NCBI GenBank assembly: GCA_910584805.1
Contig: CAJUCB010000069.1
Location: 1-10,186, forward strand
Length of the DNA: 10,186 nucleotides
Source of the DNA: an uncultured Oscillospiraceae bacterium
GTDB lineage: Bacteria > Bacillota > Clostridia > Oscillospirales > Oscillospiraceae
Direction of reading: 5' to 3'
The notes below the pieces were generated by a model. The model was given only the letters and a program-made list of their open reading frames with translations. It searched no databases and had not been told where the DNA came from. The position numbers and the translations under genes are program-made. Positions 1-6,756 of the stretch are shown piece after piece (within the stretch, counting starts at the first letter, position 1; every line of letters starts with the position of its first letter).

Positions 1-258
1 GGGCAGGCTCTCCCGTATCCTGGATTCCAGCTGCTCCCGGGCCGTCAGGGTCAGGTTGCTCCCCCGCTCCACACTGGCCACCGAGAGGATTTCCTCCTGG
101 GTGTAGCGCTGGTTGCCCTCCACCACCACCTCTTCCACCCGGAAAAAGACGGTGCAGGCCAGCACCATGCACACCCCGGTGAGCAGCGCCGCCAGGATGG
201 CAAAGAGGATACTCACCCTCCGCTTGCGATATTGGGTTTTCTTTTGTTCCTTGGCCAT
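1..258 (-). CDS. ftsQ: Cell division protein FtsQ/DivIB, N-terminal part (runs off the left edge)
   Basis: Only the first 86 codons are present; the frame is open to base 1. FtsQ/DivIB is a bitopic membrane protein that forms a divisome subcomplex with FtsL and FtsB/DivIC and helps control septal synthesis by FtsW and its PBP. The visible protein has a short basic cytoplasmic tail (residues 1-14, rich in Lys/Arg), one hydrophobic membrane segment at about 15-38, and then the start of a POTRA domain beginning around FFRVEEVVVEGN (about 38-49), followed by a Tyr-Thr-Gln-Glu-Glu-Ile helix start. The ATG at 258-256 is preceded by AGGGGA with 7 nt spacing. It is the last gene seen in the cluster, after murA, which is a usual place for divIB. 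The beta and C-terminal regions lie outside the window, so DivIB versus FtsQ naming is by context. Confidence 0.9.
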   Translation of the reverse strand, partial: MAKEQKKTQYRKRRVSILFAILAALLTGVCMVLACTVFFRVEEVVVEGNQRYTQEEILSVASVERGSNLTLTAREQLESRIRESLP

Positions 259-281
259 ACCAGTGTCCCCTATCCTCAAGG

Positions 282-314
282 CACTGGAAAAGGACCCTCG
301 GTCCTTTTCCAGTG
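282..314 (-). repeat. Perfect 15-bp inverted repeat with 3-nt loop in the murA-ftsQ spacer
   Basis: Bases 282-296 are the exact reverse complement of 300-314, with loop 297-299. In the minus-strand transcript this gives a 15-bp hairpin with loop GAG, ending 23 nt upstream of the ftsQ start codon. The 3' arm contains four U residues inside the stem, but no U-tract follows, so it is not a standard intrinsic terminator. It could be an RNA stability or processing element, or part of a dispersed palindrome. The pairing is seen directly; the function is unknown. Confidence 0.9.
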
Positions 315-315
315 T

Positions 316-417
316 GCGGCATGCTTCGCCGCAAGGCCGCAAGGCGGCCTGCCTTGTCGCATCGTCAAACCACACGTACACAGGCTTTGCCTGACAACTG
401 AACACAAGCTCAGTTGT
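316..417 (-). repeat. Tandem short inverted repeats tiling the rest of the murA-ftsQ spacer
   Basis: Four more hairpins can be read: 316-320 with 328-332 (5 bp, 7-nt loop), 335-340 with 344-349 (6 bp, 3-nt loop, extendable by an A-T pair), 381-385 with 389-393 (5 bp, 3-nt loop), and 394-401 with 410-417 (8 bp, 8-nt loop). The last covers the murA stop codon. The block also has direct GCAAGGC copies at 331-337 and 339-345. Only about 30 bases (351-380) are unpaired. The arrangement resembles a REP-like or small palindromic intergenic element, but no copy elsewhere can be checked here. Confidence 0.7.
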
Positions 418-1675
418 TTTGACGGTATGTCGTGCGCCGTATCCTCCCCCCCAGGCACCCCAGGGCATGTTCTAAGCGTTCATAACCCCGGTCGATGTGC
501 TCTAGGCCATAGACCCGGCTGCAGCCCTGGGCCCCCAGGGCCGCGATGGCCAGGGCCGCGCCGCCCCGCAGGTCGGTGGCTTTCACCGCTGCCCCGTGGA
601 GCGGTGCCCCGGAGAAGTGGGCGGTGTCACCCTCCACCCGGATGTGGGCCCCCATGCGGCATAGCTGTTGGGTGTAGCGGAAACGGCGGTCGAAAATGGT
701 CTCGGTGATGGCGCTGTCCCCCCGGGCTTTCGCCAAAACGGCCGCCAACAGGGGCTGGGCGTCAGTGGGAAAGCCGGGATAGGGCGCGGTGACCACGGAG
801 CCGATGCCCCGCAGCGCCCCCCGGCGGCGCACCGCCAGCCCCCGCTCCGTCTCCCAAATTTGACAGCCGGCGGCGGTGAGGGCTTGGAGCACCGGGGCCA
901 CTGCCCCGCCCTGGGCGGCCAGCAGCTCCCCCTCCCCTCCGGCGGCGGCCACCGCACACAGGTAGGTGGCGGTGACGATGCGGTCGGGCATGACGCTGTG
1001 CTCCCCTGGATGCAGAGGGGCACCCCCGTAGACCACAATGCGCTCTGTGCCGCCGCCACTGATCTGGGCCCCACAGGCTTGGAGGAAGTTTTGCAAATCC
1101 ACAATCTCCAACTCCTGGGCGGCGTTGCAGATCTCCGTGACCCCCTGGGCCCCACAGGCCGCCAGCATGGCATTCTCTGTGGCCCCTACACTGGGGAAGG
1201 GCAGGACAATCCGGTTTCCCCGTAGCCGGGGGCAGCGGCAGCTGAGGCGGCCCCCCCGGTCCAGCACCTGCGCCCCCAGCAGCCGCAGGGCCCGGAGGTG
1301 CAGGTCAATGGGGCGCTCCCCCAGGGCACAGCCCCCGGGCCAGCAGGCCATGGCCTCGCCGCTGCTGGCCAGCAGGGAGCCCAAAAAGAGGACGGAGGCC
1401 CGCATCTGCCCCATCAAGTGGTCGGGCACGGCGCAGCCCCGGCGGTGGAGGGTATTCACCACCACGGTGCTGCCCTCCCGCCGGACCCGGCAGCCCAGGC
1501 AGGACAGAATGGCCAGGGCCGCGGTAATGTCAGTTAAGTTCGGACAGTTATGTAAGACGTGCTCCCCCGGGGCCAGCAGCGTGGCCGCCAGAATGGGTAG
1601 GGCGCTGTTCTTCGCCCCGTGGACGGCGACGCAGCCCTCCAGGGGAACGCCTCCCTGCACTGCAAAATATTCCAT
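410..1675 (-). CDS. murA: UDP-N-acetylglucosamine 1-carboxyvinyltransferase (MurA)
   Basis: MurA transfers enolpyruvate from PEP to UDP-GlcNAc in the cytoplasm, the first committed step of peptidoglycan synthesis. The 421-residue product matches the family length of about 420. Conserved sites are visible: Lys22-Asn23 in the GAKNSALPI motif, the loop Cys116 in PGGCALGERPID, Asp305 in FPTD, and Arg396 in EHIDRGYE. Cys116 is the residue alkylated by fosfomycin; the Asp variant found in naturally resistant bacteria is absent, so the enzyme should be of the sensitive type (inference). The ATG is preceded by GGGGGAG at 1689-1683 with 7 nt spacing. It follows murG after 67 bp and precedes ftsQ by 151 bp. 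Many Clostridia carry two MurA paralogues; whether this is the major copy cannot be told here. The stop codon lies inside the 5' arm of an inverted repeat. Confidence 0.97.
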   Translation of the reverse strand: MEYFAVQGGVPLEGCVAVHGAKNSALPILAATLLAPGEHVLHNCPNLTDITAALAILSCLGCRVRREGSTVVVNTLHRRGCAVPDHLMGQMRASVLFLGSLLASSGEAMACWPGGCALGERPIDLHLRALRLLGAQVLDRGGRLSCRCPRLRGNRIVLPFPSVGATENAMLAACGAQGVTEICNAAQELEIVDLQNFLQACGAQISGGGTERIVVYGGAPLHPGEHSVMPDRIVTATYLCAVAAAGGEGELLAAQGGAVAPVLQALTAAGCQIWETERGLAVRRRGALRGIGSVVTAPYPGFPTDAQPLLAAVLAKARGDSAITETIFDRRFRYTQQLCRMGAHIRVEGDTAHFSGAPLHGAAVKATDLRGGAALAIAALGAQGCSRVYGLEHIDRGYERLEHALGCLGGRIRRTTYRQNN

Positions 1676-1682
1676 GGTGTTT

Positions 1683-1732
1683 CTCCCCCGATCCTGGTCT
1701 GTGTGTGCTCAGGCCATCCTATGCCAGGGGAG
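1683..1732 (-). promoter_or_regulatory. Possible hairpin masking the murA ribosome binding site
   Basis: The murA Shine-Dalgarno GGGGGAG (1689-1683) can pair with CTCCCC at 1732-1727 just after the murG stop. The pairing extends to nine positions, 1724-1732 with 1683-1691, two of them G-U, leaving a 32-nt loop. This would hide the ribosome binding site unless ribosomes finishing murG open it. The complementarity is visible, but C- and G-rich runs are common in this genome, so it may be coincidence. Confidence 0.35.
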
Positions 1733-1742
1733 GGGAATGGGT

Positions 1743-2855
1743 TCAGGATTTCCGCAAAAGGGAGGTGAGGGTGTCGTAAATCTTCTCTGCCGCGTCGGGC
1801 ACGCCCATGGAGGACATTGCCCGGGACATATCCTGCAGGCGTTGGGGGTCGGCCAATAGCTGCGTTGCGGTCTGATAGAGGCCTGCCCCGCTGCATACCG
1901 GTTCCAGCAGCACCACCGCTCCGCCCTGCTGGGCCAGGACATTGGCGTTGCGCTCCTGGTGGTGGTTGGTAACATTGGGGGAGGGGACGATCACCGCGGG
2001 CTTGCCGATGGCGGTGAGCTCTGACAAGGTGGACGCGCCCCCCCGGCACAGCACCAGGTCCGCCGCCGCCATCACCGTGGGCATATCGTAGATGTACTCC
2101 CGGAGTTGGAGTTCCGGGGGCAGGGTGGTGCCCTGAAGGGCCGCCTCCATTTGGGCATAGTCCCGTCCAGCCCCGTGGATGTGGTGGAACGCCGGAGGCT
2201 GCTGGGCAGCCAGGCGGAAAAAGTCCACCATATACCGGTTCATCACCTCCGCCCCCAAGCTCCCCCAATAGGACAGGAGCAGAGGACGGTCGTCCTGGAT
2301 GCCCAGGGCTTCCCGGGCCTCCTTGCGGGTCTGGAAAAATCCTCCCCGCACCGGGGTGCCGGTAACCACCACTTTATCCTTGTCCTTATAGTGGGCCCGG
2401 GACTCCTCATAGCCCACCATCACCCGGCCGGCGATTTTTGCCAACTGCTGGGTGGTGAGCCCGGGCACGGCGTTGGACTCATGGACCGCCGTAGGGATGC
2501 CCCGCTTGGCGGCGGCGTGAACCACCGGGTAAGAGGCATAGCCCCCGGTGCCCACCACCAGCTCCGGCTGGAAGCGGTCCAGGATGTCCGCCGCCTCCCG
2601 CCGGGACAGGTGCAGGTTGCGCAGGGTCCCCAGGTTGTGCTTCAGCCCCGCGGGGCTGAAGCTGCGCCAAAAGGAGCTGATGGTCACCGTTTCCAGAGGG
2701 AAGCCCTCCTTCGGCACCAGCCGCTCCTCCATGCCGCCTTTGGCCCCCACAAAAAGGACCTGGCAATTTTCCTGGCGTTCCTGAAACATGCGGGCCAAGG
2801 CCACGGCGGGGTTGATATGCCCCGCCGTGCCGCCGCAGGTGAAGAGAACTCGCAT
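1743..2855 (-). CDS. murG: UDP-GlcNAc:undecaprenyl-PP-MurNAc-pentapeptide GlcNAc transferase (MurG)
   Basis: MurG adds GlcNAc to lipid I at the inner face of the membrane, giving lipid II. The protein has 370 residues, normal for this GT-B fold family (GT28). The N-terminal glycine loop GGTAGHINP is at 8-16, a second Gly-rich loop GTGGYASYP at 102-110, and HESN at 125-128. The C-terminal donor domain begins near LLLSYWGSLGA (192-202); here Trp-Gly-Ser replaces the more common Gly-Gly-Ser. The nucleotide-sugar binding signature CRGGASTLSEL is at 270-280 and is followed by HHQERNA at 298-304. The ATG is preceded by GGGAAGGAG with 5 nt spacing. It lies 25 bp after ftsW, consistent with co-transcription and with lipid II being supplied directly to the FtsW/PBP pair. 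Confidence 0.97.
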   Translation of the reverse strand: MRVLFTCGGTAGHINPAVALARMFQERQENCQVLFVGAKGGMEERLVPKEGFPLETVTISSFWRSFSPAGLKHNLGTLRNLHLSRREAADILDRFQPELVVGTGGYASYPVVHAAAKRGIPTAVHESNAVPGLTTQQLAKIAGRVMVGYEESRAHYKDKDKVVVTGTPVRGGFFQTRKEAREALGIQDDRPLLLSYWGSLGAEVMNRYMVDFFRLAAQQPPAFHHIHGAGRDYAQMEAALQGTTLPPELQLREYIYDMPTVMAAADLVLCRGGASTLSELTAIGKPAVIVPSPNVTNHHQERNANVLAQQGGAVVLLEPVCSGAGLYQTATQLLADPQRLQDMSRAMSSMGVPDAAEKIYDTLTSLLRKS

Positions 2856-2880
2856 CGTTACTCCTTCCCATAGCCTGGGG

Positions 2881-4095
2881 CTATGTCACGGGATTTTGTC
2901 GGGATATGGCCAACACCAGTCCCATTTCCGCCAGCTGGATCACCAGGGCGGTGCCCCCGGCGCTGAAAAAGGGCATGGAGATGCCCGTCACCGGGAAGAG
3001 GTTGGTCACCACCGCCACGTTGGCGAATACCTGGAAAGCAAAGAGGGTCATGATGCCCACGATCATCAGGGAGCCGAAGCGGTCCTTGGCGTGGAGGGCA
3101 AGCCAGTAGCCCCGGATAATCAGCAGGGCGAAGAGGAACAGGATCAGACCCGCCCCCACCAGCCCCAGTTCCTCGCAGACGATGGCGAAAATGAAGTCGT
3201 TTTGGGGTTCCGGCAGGTAGAGGAATTTTTGCCGCCCCTGTCCCAGCCCCACCCCAAAGAGGCCCCCGGAACCGATGGCCAGCAGGGACTGTAGGGGTTG
3301 CAGGCCCTTCCCCTGGGGGTCACTGGCGGGGTCTCGCCAGACGGTGAGCCGGGAGGTCATGTAGTCCGTCCCCAGGATAATCACCGTCAGCGCACCGCCC
3401 ACCAGGGCTCCCCCAGCGGCAAACCAACCCACACCGATGCCCCCAGCAAAGAGGATAGCCGCCGCGATCACCACCATCTGGATGGTGGCGGACATGTGGG
3501 GTTCCAGGTACAGCAGGCCCACCATGATGGCGATCACCAGCCCGTAGGGGATCAGCTCAAAGAAGCCGATGCGCTCTAGGAAGTTGCCAAAGCGCCCCAG
3601 GGGGCTGCGGCGGTTGAACTCCAAAGGGGTGCGCTCGTCGCGCTTGGCCAAACGGGAGGAGAAGTAGATAATCAAGGCGATCTTCCCCACCTCTGAGGGC
3701 TGCCACTGCACCGGGTATTTCAGCCAGCGGGTGGCGCCGCCGGAGGTATACCCCAACCCCGGCACCTTCACCGCCAGCATCAGCACACAGGCCAGCAGAA
3801 AAATGGGGATAGCCAGTCCCGCCAGGCCACTGTAGTTCAGGCGGGAGACCAGGTACAGCACGCAAAAGCCCAGCACAGCATAAATCGCCTGCCGGGTGAA
3901 GTAGTGGAACGGGTCATGGCCGGTACGGTTCTGCACGTCATACCACGCCGTGGGGTAGGAGGCAGAGAGCAGCATGATTAGGCCGATGATAACCAGCAAA
4001 ATGGTCAACAGCAGGAAGGGGGTATCCACCTGCCCCCGGCTCTGGTTCCTGGGCTTGAGCCTGCGCCGCTGTTTGGTTTTCGTTGGACTTGCCAC
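2881..4095 (-). CDS. ftsW: SEDS peptidoglycan glycosyltransferase FtsW/SpoVE
   Basis: This is a polytopic membrane enzyme of the SEDS family (FtsW, RodA, SpoVE) that polymerises lipid II and works with a class B PBP. From the chosen start it has 404 residues: a basic cytoplasmic tail (1-22), a first helix at about 25-45, then further hydrophobic helices. Family signatures are GSGGLFGVGLGQGRQK at 275-290, LPEPQNDFIFA at 294-304 with the conserved acidic residues, EEL at 308-310, and the C-terminal PFFSAGGTAL at 375-384. The frame is open as far as 4227, but that would overlap mraY. I chose GTG at 4095-4093 because GGGAGGG at 4108-4102 sits 6 nt upstream; an ATG two codons earlier would be in contact with that site. 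FtsW versus SpoVE cannot be decided from sequence alone; it is the only SEDS gene here. A cytoplasmic loop at about 150-182 looks long. Confidence 0.93.
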   Translation of the reverse strand: MASPTKTKQRRRLKPRNQSRGQVDTPFLLLTILLVIIGLIMLLSASYPTAWYDVQNRTGHDPFHYFTRQAIYAVLGFCVLYLVSRLNYSGLAGLAIPIFLLACVLMLAVKVPGLGYTSGGATRWLKYPVQWQPSEVGKIALIIYFSSRLAKRDERTPLEFNRRSPLGRFGNFLERIGFFELIPYGLVIAIMVGLLYLEPHMSATIQMVVIAAAILFAGGIGVGWFAAGGALVGGALTVIILGTDYMTSRLTVWRDPASDPQGKGLQPLQSLLAIGSGGLFGVGLGQGRQKFLYLPEPQNDFIFAIVCEELGLVGAGLILFLFALLIIRGYWLALHAKDRFGSLMIVGIMTLFAFQVFANVAVVTNLFPVTGISMPFFSAGGTALVIQLAEMGLVLAISRQNPVT

Positions 4096-4101
4096 AAGCA
4101 T

Positions 4102-4108
4102 CCCTCCC
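4102..4108 (-). promoter_or_regulatory. Ribosome binding site that decides the ftsW start
   Basis: The minus strand reads GGGAGGG here. The GTG codon at 4095-4093 is 6 nt downstream, an ideal distance. The ATG at 4101-4099 directly abuts the site and so cannot use it well, and earlier in-frame ATGs lie inside mraY without a comparable site. This is why the GTG was chosen. Confidence 0.75.
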
Positions 4109-4156
4109 GGATGGATAACGGCTCCGGCCTCATGGCATCCCCGCGTCCCCCAGGGC

Positions 4157-5182
4157 TCACAGGGCGGAGAACCGCCCCATGACGCCGAAATAGGCCAGGA
4201 CACAGAAGACCAGCGTGATGCCGGCAAAGGTGAACACTAACTTCTTCTCGCTCCAACCGCCCAGCTCCAAATGGTGGTGCAGGGGGGCCATGCGGAAGAT
4301 CCGTTTGCCGTGGGTGGCCTTGAAGTAAACGATCTGGATGATATCCGACAAGGTCTCCGCGATATAGATGATCCCCACAGGGATCAAAATCAGGGGCATA
4401 TCCAGGGCGAAGGCCATGCCGCACACTGCCCCCCCCAGGAAGAGGGAGCCAGTGTCCCCCATAAAGACCTTAGCCGGGTGGAAATTATGCACCAGGAAGC
4501 CCATCAGGGCCCCGCACAGGGCTGCGGCGAAGAGGGTCATGCCCATGCTCTCCTGCCGCTGCCAGTGGAGGTAGGCATAGCCAAAGGAGCAGGCAAAGAA
4601 GGCGCACACCGGCAGGGTCACCCCCGCCGCCAGGCCGTCGATGCCATCGGTGATATTCACGGCGTTGACCGACCCGGTGATCACCAGGGCGGCGAAGATC
4701 AGGTACACCACCCAGGGCAGCCGCAGCTCCACCCCCAGGAAGGGGACGTACAGGTTGGGGGACAGAATCCCCATAGAGCGCAGCAGGGCCAGGAAGCACA
4801 GGGCCGCCGCCAGTTGCAGCAGGAACTTCTGGCTGGCAGACAGGCCGGTGTTCTCCTTCTTCTTCACCTTGGCGTAGTCATCCAAAAAGCCGATGACGCC
4901 GAACACCCCGGCAAAGAGGAACACCACCACGGCCGTCAGCTCCCCCGCCATGATATCCTGTATGTCCAGCACCAGGACCACAATGGCAGTGGCGGCGATG
5001 AACATGATCCCACCCATGGTGGGGGTCCCCTGCTTCGCCATGTGCCAGGTGGGGCCGTCCTCCTTGATGGATTGGCCGGCCTTCAGCCGGCGCAGGGCTG
5101 GGATCAGGCTCTTCCCCAGCAGGGCACTGATGATAAATCCCGCCACAAGGGCGACGATACTTCTTCCGACAATGGACTCCAT
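4157..5182 (-). CDS. mraY: Phospho-MurNAc-pentapeptide transferase (MraY)
   Basis: MraY is an integral membrane enzyme that transfers phospho-MurNAc-pentapeptide from UDP to undecaprenyl phosphate, making lipid I. The product has 341 residues with about ten hydrophobic helices. Visible family motifs, counted from the chosen start, are GQSIKEDGP near 36-44, GTPTMGG near 52-58, the Asp pair in GFLDDYAK (101-102), NITDGIDGL (176-184), MGDTGS (241-246) and the triple His in PLHHHLE (302-304), the last group facing the cytoplasmic active site. The reading frame stays open back to 5272, but ATG at 5182 is preceded by GGAGGT with 7 nt spacing and gives the expected N-terminus just before the first helix, so the 30 extra codons are not counted. 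It lies 93 bp after murE and 61 bp before ftsW. No murD follows it, unlike in Bacillus subtilis. Confidence 0.96.
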   Translation of the reverse strand: MESIVGRSIVALVAGFIISALLGKSLIPALRRLKAGQSIKEDGPTWHMAKQGTPTMGGIMFIAATAIVVLVLDIQDIMAGELTAVVVFLFAGVFGVIGFLDDYAKVKKKENTGLSASQKFLLQLAAALCFLALLRSMGILSPNLYVPFLGVELRLPWVVYLIFAALVITGSVNAVNITDGIDGLAAGVTLPVCAFFACSFGYAYLHWQRQESMGMTLFAAALCGALMGFLVHNFHPAKVFMGDTGSLFLGGAVCGMAFALDMPLILIPVGIIYIAETLSDIIQIVYFKATHGKRIFRMAPLHHHLELGGWSEKKLVFTFAGITLVFCVLAYFGVMGRFSAL

Positions 5183-5189
5183 GGCCCGC

Positions 5190-5195
5190 ACCTCC
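5190..5195 (-). promoter_or_regulatory. Ribosome binding site that decides the mraY start
   Basis: The minus strand reads GGAGGT, 7 nt before the ATG at 5182. The in-frame ATGs further upstream (5272, 5248 and 5239) have no comparable site at a suitable distance, and the shorter protein begins as MraY proteins normally do. Confidence 0.85.
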
Positions 5196-5229
5196 GCGTT
5201 TTTCAACGTCTGTTCTCTCTCGTTTTCCC

Positions 5230-5256
5230 GCGGCCCCATGGTTTCCATGAAGCCAC
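5230..5256 (-). repeat. 12-bp hairpin with 3-nt loop in the murE-mraY spacer
   Basis: Bases 5230-5241 pair with 5245-5256 around loop 5242-5244 (AAA in the minus-strand RNA). Nine pairs are Watson-Crick. The three remaining positions (5231/5255, 5235/5251, 5236/5250) are C against A on the plus strand and become G-U in the minus-strand transcript. No U-tract follows. It lies in the otherwise featureless 93-bp spacer before mraY, 34 nt upstream of its ribosome binding site. Confidence 0.6.
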
Positions 5257-5275
5257 CGGAGTTGACAAACATTGA

Positions 5276-6724
5276 TTATATCTCATCTTGCCGGAAAAAG
5301 GAAGCAATTTCTTCGCGTTCGTCCAAATGAATTTTTTCTGTCCCAATCTCTTGGTAGGTCTCGTGGCCTTTCCCCGCCAGAAGGAGCACATCCCCCGCCC
5401 GGCCCATGGCCAAAAGCTCCCGGATGGCCGCCCGGCGGTCTGCCTGGCGGCGGTAGGCGGTGAAGCCCGGGGGGAAACCCGCCTCCACCTCATCCAAGAT
5501 GGCCTCCGGGTCCTCGGTGCGGGGATTGTCGGAGGTGAGGAGGAGGAAGTCCGCCAGCTCCGCGGCGATCTCCCCCATGATGGGGCGCTTGCTCCGGTCC
5601 CGGTCCCCGCCGCAGCCGAACAGGCACAGGAGGCGGCAGGCGGTGCCCCCCCTTGCGGTGGTGAGGACCTTCTCCAAGGCGTCGGGGGTATGGGCGTAGT
5701 CGATGAGCACGGTATAGGGCGCGGGGACCGGGACCACCTCCACCCGGCCCTTCACCCCCTGGCTCCCCGCCAGGGCCTTGGCGATGGCGGGGATGGGGAT
5801 GCCCAGCTCCCGGCAGCAGGCAATGACCCCCAGGGCGTTGTATACGCTAAAGGCCCCAGGGATGGGCAGGGCCACCGGGAATAGCCCCTCTGGGGCCAGA
5901 ACCTGGAACTCCACCCGGTCCGGGAAGAGGTGGACAGAACGGGCCAGCAGTTCCCCTTCGCTGCGGTTCTCCCCAAAGCTGTGGCGCTGGCAGGGGGCAG
6001 TCCGGGCGAAGAAGCGGCCGGCGGGGTCGTCGATGTTGAAAAAGCCTGCCTCGCACTGCTGGAACAGCAGGCCCTTGGCCTCCCGGTAGTCCTCCATGGT
6101 ACCGTGGAAATCCAGGTGGTCCCGGGTAAGGTTGGTGAAAATCCCCCCCTTGAAGTGGAGCCCCGCCGTGCGGCGCAGGGCCAGGGCGTGGGAGGAGACC
6201 TCCATTACCACATGGGTGCAGCCCGCCCGGAGCATCCGGGCCAGGAGGCATTGGAGGGGATAGGGGTCCGGGGTGGTGCGCTGGGCGGGGAGGCTCTCCG
6301 CCCCAATCAGGTTTTGGTTGGTACCGATGAGCCCCACCTTGGCGTGGATGGCCTGTTCCAGCACTTCCTTCAACAGGTACGTAGTGGTGGTCTTTCCGTT
6401 GGTGCCGGTGACCCCCAGGAGGGTCATTCGCCCCCCGGGGTCCCCGAACCAGTTGCGGCAGAGGAGGCCGTAGGCCTCCCGGGGGTCCTCCGCCAGCAGC
6501 CATGGCCCCCCGGGGAAGGGGGGCTGGGCGCACACCACAGCCGCCGCCCCCTTCTCCAACGCCTCTTGGATGTAATCGTTCCCATCTGCCTGGGCGCCCT
6601 TCAGGGCCACGAAAAGGCCGCCGGGCGCCAGGGTACGGGTATCACAGGTGAGTGAAGTGATTTCAACGTCCTGACCGACTTGGTCTGTCAGGGCTATGCC
6701 CCGGCGTAACCGGGATAACTTCAA
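5276..6724 (-). CDS. murE: UDP-MurNAc-L-Ala-D-Glu:meso-diaminopimelate ligase (MurE)
   Basis: MurE is a cytoplasmic ATP-dependent ligase that adds the third amino acid of the stem peptide. The 482-residue length fits the family. The N-terminal UDP-binding domain includes the TCDTR motif near 26-30. The central ATPase domain has the P-loop VTGTNGKTT at 105-113, TTP at 150-152, EVSSHAL at 175-181, DHLDFHGT at 202-209, and the Lys217 of YREAKGLLF that is carbamylated in this family. The C-terminal domain carries DNPR at 399-402, the signature of meso-diaminopimelate-adding enzymes, so the wall is predicted to be of the mDAP type. The start is TTG at 6724-6722, supported by GGGAGGTG with 7 nt spacing. 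It follows the PBP gene after 32 bp. murF, often next in other bacteria, is absent; mraY follows directly. Confidence 0.96.
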   Translation of the reverse strand: MKLSRLRRGIALTDQVGQDVEITSLTCDTRTLAPGGLFVALKGAQADGNDYIQEALEKGAAAVVCAQPPFPGGPWLLAEDPREAYGLLCRNWFGDPGGRMTLLGVTGTNGKTTTTYLLKEVLEQAIHAKVGLIGTNQNLIGAESLPAQRTTPDPYPLQCLLARMLRAGCTHVVMEVSSHALALRRTAGLHFKGGIFTNLTRDHLDFHGTMEDYREAKGLLFQQCEAGFFNIDDPAGRFFARTAPCQRHSFGENRSEGELLARSVHLFPDRVEFQVLAPEGLFPVALPIPGAFSVYNALGVIACCRELGIPIPAIAKALAGSQGVKGRVEVVPVPAPYTVLIDYAHTPDALEKVLTTARGGTACRLLCLFGCGGDRDRSKRPIMGEIAAELADFLLLTSDNPRTEDPEAILDEVEAGFPPGFTAYRRQADRRAAIRELLAMGRAGDVLLLAGKGHETYQEIGTEKIHLDEREEIASFFRQDEI

Positions 6725-6731
6725 ACGAGAA

Positions 6732-6739
6732 CACCTCCC
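6732..6739 (-). promoter_or_regulatory. Ribosome binding site supporting the TTG start of murE
   Basis: The minus strand reads GGGAGGTG and is 7 nt upstream of TTG at 6724-6722. The resulting N-terminus (Met-Lys-Leu-Ser) and the total length agree with MurE, so the rare TTG start is preferred. The site lies in the 32-bp spacer after the PBP stop. Confidence 0.8.
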
Positions 6740-6756
6740 ATGATCGTCTCACACTG

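Noticed and set aside
232..708. Plus-strand open frames across the murA-ftsQ spacer
   Set aside because: They cross the hairpin array and run antisense to murA; composition is Pro/Gly/Arg/Cys rich with no motif or ribosome binding site.
1534..2268. 244-codon open frame on the minus strand bridging murG and murA
   Set aside because: It is out of frame with both well-supported genes, is Pro/Gly/Arg rich, and lacks family motifs.
4096..4227. In-frame N-terminal extension of ftsW overlapping mraY
   Set aside because: The extra residues are Trp/Pro/Gly rich and unlike SEDS proteins, and the region reads in another frame as the conserved end of mraY.
5183..5272. In-frame N-terminal extension of mraY
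   Set aside because: The frame is open, but the extension is polar, lacks a ribosome binding site, and the ATG at 5182 has an ideal one and gives a normal MraY N-terminus.
4271..5275. 334-codon open frame on the plus strand
   Set aside because: It is antisense to mraY, His/Gln/Gly rich, and has no recognisable domain; a codon-bias shadow.
5262..5278. TTGACA followed by an AT-rich stretch on the plus strand
   Set aside because: The spacing to TTATAT is only 8 bp instead of about 17, and it points antisense into murE with no gene to drive.
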